Source of the DNA: CAYJAQ01 sp964368275
GTDB taxonomy: Bacteria > Bacillota_I > Bacilli_A > ML615J-28 > CAG-313
Direction: 5' to 3'
NCBI GenBank assembly: GCA_964368275.1
Contig: CAYJAQ010000027.1
Coordinates: 1 to 18,638 of the forward strand
DNA length: 18,638 bases
How positions within the stretch are numbered: the first letter of the stretch is position 1; each line of letters opens with the position of its first letter. This document shows, in pieces, positions 15,678 to 18,638 of this stretch. The position numbers and the translations under genes were made by a program. The notes beneath the pieces are model-generated. The model saw only the letters and a list, made by a program, of their open reading frames with translations. It searched no databases and was not told where the DNA came from.

Positions 15678-16135
15678 TGAAACAAGCGCCAGGTGGAAAA
15701 GGTCATATTGTATGCCAAAATAAAAAAGCTCACCATGATTACTTTATTGAAGAAATATATGAATGTGGTATTTCCTTAACCGGAACAGAAATAAAATCAC
15801 TTCGCCTTGGGAAATGTAGCATTAATGATAGTTACTGTGAAGTAAAAGATGGTAATATGCAAATAGTTAATATGCATATTTCTAAATATGAGCAGGGAAA
15901 CATTTTTAATCATGATCCTGATCGCAAGAAGATTCTTTTACTGCACCGCCATGAAATCGTAAAACTAGCAACTGCAACCCAACGTGATGGGTATACTTTA
16001 GTGCCTTTAAATGTCCATATTGTTAAAGGTTTAGCAAAAGTTGATATTGGTCTTGCTAAAGGTAAGAAACTCTATGATAAAAAAGAATCATTAAAAGAAA
16101 AAGACATCCAGAGGGATATTGAGAAGAACTTCTAG
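15677..16135 (+). CDS. smpB: SsrA-binding protein SmpB
   Basis: Binds tmRNA and delivers it to stalled ribosomes in trans-translation. The 152-residue protein has the family signature: NKKAHHDYFIEEIYECGISL, then GTEIKSLRLGKCSINDSYCE, the HDPDRKKILLLHRHEI region, and a basic C-terminal tail (GLAKGKKLYDKKESLKEKD) that mimics an mRNA in the decoding centre. The ATG shares one base with the rnr stop, with AAGGGG about 12 bases upstream, so coupling to rnr translation is likely. The tmRNA gene (ssrA), which often follows smpB, is not present here; a TPR gene follows after 11 bases. Confidence 0.97.
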   Translation: MKQAPGGKGHIVCQNKKAHHDYFIEEIYECGISLTGTEIKSLRLGKCSINDSYCEVKDGNMQIVNMHISKYEQGNIFNHDPDRKKILLLHRHEIVKLATATQRDGYTLVPLNVHIVKGLAKVDIGLAKGKKLYDKKESLKEKDIQRDIEKNF

Positions 16136-16146
16136 AAAGGTTTATT

Positions 16147-18102
16147 ATGACTGATTATAAAGACATTGCCAAGTTAATTAATGATGGTGATTACCAAGAA
16201 GCTTATGAAATGTGCAATCACCTAATTGAACAAGGTGATAAGAATGCTCATATATATTACTTAAGAGGAGCTATTGATTTTAATCATCTAAAAGAACATC
16301 TAGATGTAACTAAAGATGATTTTGTTTATGCCATTTCACACTCAAAACGATACGCTAAAGAGTTAGCTCCCCGGATTGTCATTTTAGCTGATGCGTTAGA
16401 AGACGCAGATAATGTCATAAAGTATAGCGAACAAGCGTTAACTTATTTAAAAAATGAAACGGAAGAATTTGTTTCCAATATTCATTTTATGATTGCACGA
16501 GCTTACTTTTTAAGTGCTGATAATCTAGATGACTACCTAAGTGCACTACATTACATCAATTCAGCAATCACATCTGCTAGTGAGGTCCCTACGGAATTTC
16601 GACTTTGCAAGGTAGATATACTAATGATGCTAGAGCGATATAACGAAGCTCTAGTTGAAATAGATGATATCTTTGCTAAAGAGGCTTTGCAAGCAACATT
16701 CTATTATGTAAAAAGTCGTGTTTTACTTGGCTTAGCAGAGAATGACCACTTAAAAGCGGAAGAAGCTCTTGATCAGATTAATATTTATCTAAACTATGAA
16801 GAAAACAATTATTATGGCTTATTAGTAAAAGCAAGTATTTTAAAGCTACTAGGAAAGACCAACGATGCCATTAAAATTTATCAAAGTGTAATGGCAAGGC
16901 CAAATGCCAGTCTAACCGAAGAAGATATTACAATTGAAATTATTCGTACTTTAGATGAGGCCAATGATTTAGATGACGCCAGAAAGACTGCTAATGAATA
17001 CCTCGAAAAACATGAGAGTTGGAAAATTGAGTATATTCTTGCTTCTGTTATTAATGAACGTACTCACGTATTTAGTGAACTAGAAGAAGCATTGACTTTA
17101 CTAAATCATTGTTATACAATTGCTAAAGAACCAATGATTGCGGTTTTAAAGGGTCAGATTCTTCGAAAAATGCGTCGTGATACTGAATGCTATGAGTGGT
17201 TAAAGAAGTGTCAAGCGGATTTTCCAGAAGATGGTCGATGGGATTATTATTTAGCTGATGCCGCATTGAAGATTAATCTTACTTATGATGTTGCTTTAGA
17301 TTACTATCGCCAGTCGTATCAAAAACACTTTATTACTGAAATTGAGTATTTAGATATGGCAACTATTTATGCTAGTAAGCCTAATAAATATTACAAGCGG
17401 CTAAATAGATATGCCAAATCAATTCAAAGTGCTATGTTAAAAACGCCATTTGCCTTCCAAATTGGTAGCTATTTTAAGATGGCTGTAAGAAGACTATATG
17501 GTTCAAAAAAACTAACGATAGATTACAATCAAGCAATGCAGTATGCGAAGTTTTGTTATGATAATGTCCCTAATGATTGTTGTTGTAACACTTTGTATGG
17601 ACGTGTCTTAGAGTTGGCTCATCGCGAGAAAGAAGCATTTGTTGTTTATGAAAATGCATACAAACAAGATGTCGCTGCTTACTTACCATTATGCCATTGT
17701 AGTTTTGGCTATTATGCTCATGCTTTGATTAAAGGAATTGGCACTAATGTTGATATCGATAAAGCTGCTGCTTTAGTTAAAGTTGCTTTTGAGATGGATG
17801 GTATTACTTCTGATAGTAGTATTGTGTATTTGTATACTTACTTTGCATTATTAGAATATGATGGTTTTGATATTAAAAAAGCTAAAAAAGCGCTACAATC
17901 AACCGGTTGTATTTTGCGCTACGAAATAACTCGTCACCAATTATTATTACAAGTTTGTGACAAGTTGCATGACGAAAAAGGCCAAAATGAAGCCAAAAAG
18001 GGTCTAAAATTAGCTTTGAAGTATGATAATAAAGCGGCAGTGCAATATTACAGACTACATGCTAATGATCAAATTTTTTATCCCTTTTTAAATAATTACT
18101 AA
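16147..18102 (+). CDS. Large tetratricopeptide/Sel1-like repeat protein
   Basis: A 651-residue, mostly helical protein made of TPR-type repeats, without signal peptide or membrane segments, so probably cytoplasmic. TPR-like helix pairs recur throughout, for example IAKLINDGDYQEAYEMCNHL at the N-terminus, YNEALVEIDDIF, LLGKTNDAIKIYQSVMA and YGRVLELAHREKEAFVVYEN. A Sel1-like unit (YYAHALIKGIGTNVDIDKAA) lies near residue 522. A cysteine cluster (NDCCCNTLYG) precedes it. Such repeats mediate protein-protein contacts; no enzymatic domain is visible, and the partner is unknown. It follows smpB by 11 bases with AGAAAGG upstream (16133-16139), so it is transcribed with rnr and smpB. A functional link to ribosome rescue is possible but unsupported. 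Its last 41 bases overlap the end of the convergent minus-strand gene. Confidence 0.88.
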   Translation: MTDYKDIAKLINDGDYQEAYEMCNHLIEQGDKNAHIYYLRGAIDFNHLKEHLDVTKDDFVYAISHSKRYAKELAPRIVILADALEDADNVIKYSEQALTYLKNETEEFVSNIHFMIARAYFLSADNLDDYLSALHYINSAITSASEVPTEFRLCKVDILMMLERYNEALVEIDDIFAKEALQATFYYVKSRVLLGLAENDHLKAEEALDQINIYLNYEENNYYGLLVKASILKLLGKTNDAIKIYQSVMARPNASLTEEDITIEIIRTLDEANDLDDARKTANEYLEKHESWKIEYILASVINERTHVFSELEEALTLLNHCYTIAKEPMIAVLKGQILRKMRRDTECYEWLKKCQADFPEDGRWDYYLADAALKINLTYDVALDYYRQSYQKHFITEIEYLDMATIYASKPNKYYKRLNRYAKSIQSAMLKTPFAFQIGSYFKMAVRRLYGSKKLTIDYNQAMQYAKFCYDNVPNDCCCNTLYGRVLELAHREKEAFVVYENAYKQDVAAYLPLCHCSFGYYAHALIKGIGTNVDIDKAAALVKVAFEMDGITSDSSIVYLYTYFALLEYDGFDIKKAKKALQSTGCILRYEITRHQLLLQVCDKLHDEKGQNEAKKGLKLALKYDNKAAVQYYRLHANDQIFYPFLNNY

Positions 18103-18430
18103 TATAATCATAAATTTTTTGGATTTCCTGCTGGAGATCCTTTATTTTTTCATCAGTATCCGGTGATGGAGTAGTGTAATTGCTTGGATTAATCACCTGA
18201 GCTTGAGCGCTAATAGTTAAGAGTATTTGGCCGATTTGTTCTAGCCAATTTCCTAATGAGTTTTGTTCGGGAATAGTTAAACCGAAGGCCATTAATGTAC
18301 CAATTATACTGCCAAGAACTGAATACTCAATAGGGGGTAGTGAAGTTAGCCAGCGTGCTAAATCTTTGAAGGGATTGCCATCTGGATCAGAGTGAGCATT
18401 AAAATTGATATTATTACCATTACTATCCAA
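18062..18430 (-). CDS. Protein of unknown function, likely TTG start
   Basis: I do not recognise this gene. With a TTG start at 18430 it has 122 residues: an Asn/Asp-rich N-terminus, a segment with two hydrophobic stretches (IEYSVLGSIIGTLMAFGL, about 34-51, and IGQILLTISAQA, about 66-77), an Asn/Pro/Thr linker, and a charged C-terminal helix (about 93-118) with coiled-coil character. It may be a small membrane-associated protein. The first in-frame start, GTG at 18439, lies inside the ribosome binding site GAGGTGAT and cannot be the real start; TTG follows that site by four bases. An extended -10 promoter stands upstream, which supports expression. It overlaps the TPR gene tail to tail by 41 bases, and the TPR terminator lies inside its coding region. 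Confidence 0.72.
   Translation of the reverse strand: MDSNGNNINFNAHSDPDGNPFKDLARWLTSLPPIEYSVLGSIIGTLMAFGLTIPEQNSLGNWLEQIGQILLTISAQAQVINPSNYTTPSPDTDEKIKDLQQEIQKIYDYISNYLKRDKKFDH
18121..18150 (+). terminator. Terminator of the rnr-smpB-TPR unit, inside the antisense gene
   Basis: GGATTTCC (18121-18128) pairs with GGAGATCC (18133-18140), with one G-U pair and the loop TGCT, followed by TTTATTTTTT. It is oriented for plus-strand transcription and lies 18 bases after the TPR stop, within codons of the minus-strand gene. On the minus strand A residues follow the hairpin, so it should not terminate that gene. Confidence 0.8.
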
Positions 18431-18457
18431 ATGTATCACCTCAATAAAGTATAGATT

Positions 18458-18466
18458 ATTATAACA
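18458..18466 (-). promoter_or_regulatory. Extended -10 promoter of the minus-strand gene
   Basis: Read on the minus strand, TGTTATAAT is a perfect extended -10 about 28 bases before the proposed TTG start. No strong -35 is seen. It lies back to back with the tRNA-Leu promoter. Confidence 0.6.
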
Positions 18467-18497
18467 ATATTATGAGATAATAACTTAGTGTTTTGAC

Positions 18498-18526
18498 TTG
18501 AAAAAATAAGAGCAGTATGTTATAAT
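18498..18526 (+). promoter_or_regulatory. tRNA-Leu promoter
   Basis: TTGAAA (18498-18503), a 17-base spacer and TATAAT (18521-18526), with TGT at 18518-18520 giving an extended -10. The overlapping TTGACT (18493-18498) is closer to consensus but 22 bases away. Confidence 0.75.
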
Positions 18527-18543
18527 ATATAAGCAATATATAA

Positions 18544-18630
18544 GCGGTGGTGGCGAAATTGGTAGACGCGCTACTTTGAGGGGGTAGTGTCTATTAAGAC
18601 ATGTCGGTTCGAGTCCGATCCACCGCACCA
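18544..18630 (+). tRNA. tRNA-Leu (anticodon GAG)
   Basis: An 87-base class II tRNA. The acceptor stem GCGGTGG pairs with CCACCGC and is followed by discriminator A and an encoded CCA. The anticodon stem CTACT/GGTAG holds the loop TTGAGGG with anticodon GAG, which reads CUC and CUU leucine codons. The long variable arm TGTCT-ATTA-AGACA is typical of leucine tRNAs, and the T arm has TTCGAGT. It has its own promoter and sits at the right edge of the window; only eight bases follow. Confidence 0.97.
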
Positions 18631-18638
18631 TTAGAGTA

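Noticed and set aside
16136..18102. tmRNA gene (ssrA) next to smpB
   Set aside because: The space after smpB is filled by a continuous TPR reading frame; no tRNA-like ends or tag peptide frame are visible.
1..18638. UGA read as tryptophan, as in mycoplasmas
   Set aside because: RF2 is present, three genes end in TGA at sensible positions (1305, 8071, 11200), and tryptophans in conserved motifs use TGG.
1..18638. CRISPR array, insertion sequence, prophage or attachment site
   Set aside because: No regularly spaced direct repeats, transposase or integrase genes, or terminal inverted repeats were seen. The tRNA-Leu at the right edge could serve as an integration site, but only eight bases follow it.

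Overview
This 18.6 kb window is low-GC, densely coded DNA. It looks like a low-GC Gram-positive chromosome (Bacilli, Erysipelotrichia or non-parasitic Mollicutes-like). The signs are strong purine-rich ribosome binding sites, U-tract hairpin terminators, a Gram-positive SecA with a SEC-C zinc tail, a long RecX, the secG-rnr-smpB block, an ECF-type RibU under an FMN riboswitch, and a Gram-positive-type nicotinate phosphoribosyltransferase. UGA is a stop codon here: three genes end in TGA and an RF2 with its SPF and GGQ motifs is encoded. The window is therefore not from a UGA=Trp mollicute. The exact taxon cannot be fixed by eye.

Layout, left to right. (1) 3-1307: the 3' part of an unrecognised gene that enters from beyond the left edge, carrying cysteine-rich 16-residue tandem repeats, then a terminator. 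(2) 1392-3348: an extended -10 promoter drives a nitrilase-superfamily hydrolase and an RlmI-like rRNA methyltransferase, joined by a TAATG stop/start. (3) 3425-9080: secA promoter, secA, a terminator hairpin, prfB without the usual frameshift site, a YitT-family membrane protein, recX, and a 55-codon ORF whose stop codon lies inside a terminator. (4) 9090-9910: promoter, FMN riboswitch, terminator, ribU. (5) 9913-13167: promoter, a two-CBS protein, a stand-alone 5'-3' exonuclease, nicotinamidase and nicotinate phosphoribosyltransferase (NAD salvage). (6) 13190-18150: promoter, secG, terminator, rnr, smpB, and a TPR/Sel1-like protein. (7) A minus-strand gene of unknown function that overlaps the TPR gene tail to tail. 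(8) A divergent promoter and tRNA-Leu(GAG).

Functionally this is mostly housekeeping: protein export (SecA, SecG), translation termination and ribosome rescue (RF2, SmpB, RNase R), rRNA modification, recombination control (RecX), vitamin uptake (riboflavin) and NAD salvage. I see no CRISPR array, insertion sequence, prophage or obvious defence island, and I do not claim a new system. The least explained parts are the cysteine-repeat protein at the left edge, the minus-strand 122-codon gene with a likely TTG start and an antisense terminator inside it, and the 55-codon ORF. Several upstream-most ORF starts (secA, ribU, the exonuclease, nicotinamidase, the minus-strand gene) appear too early, and I give corrected starts with reasons.
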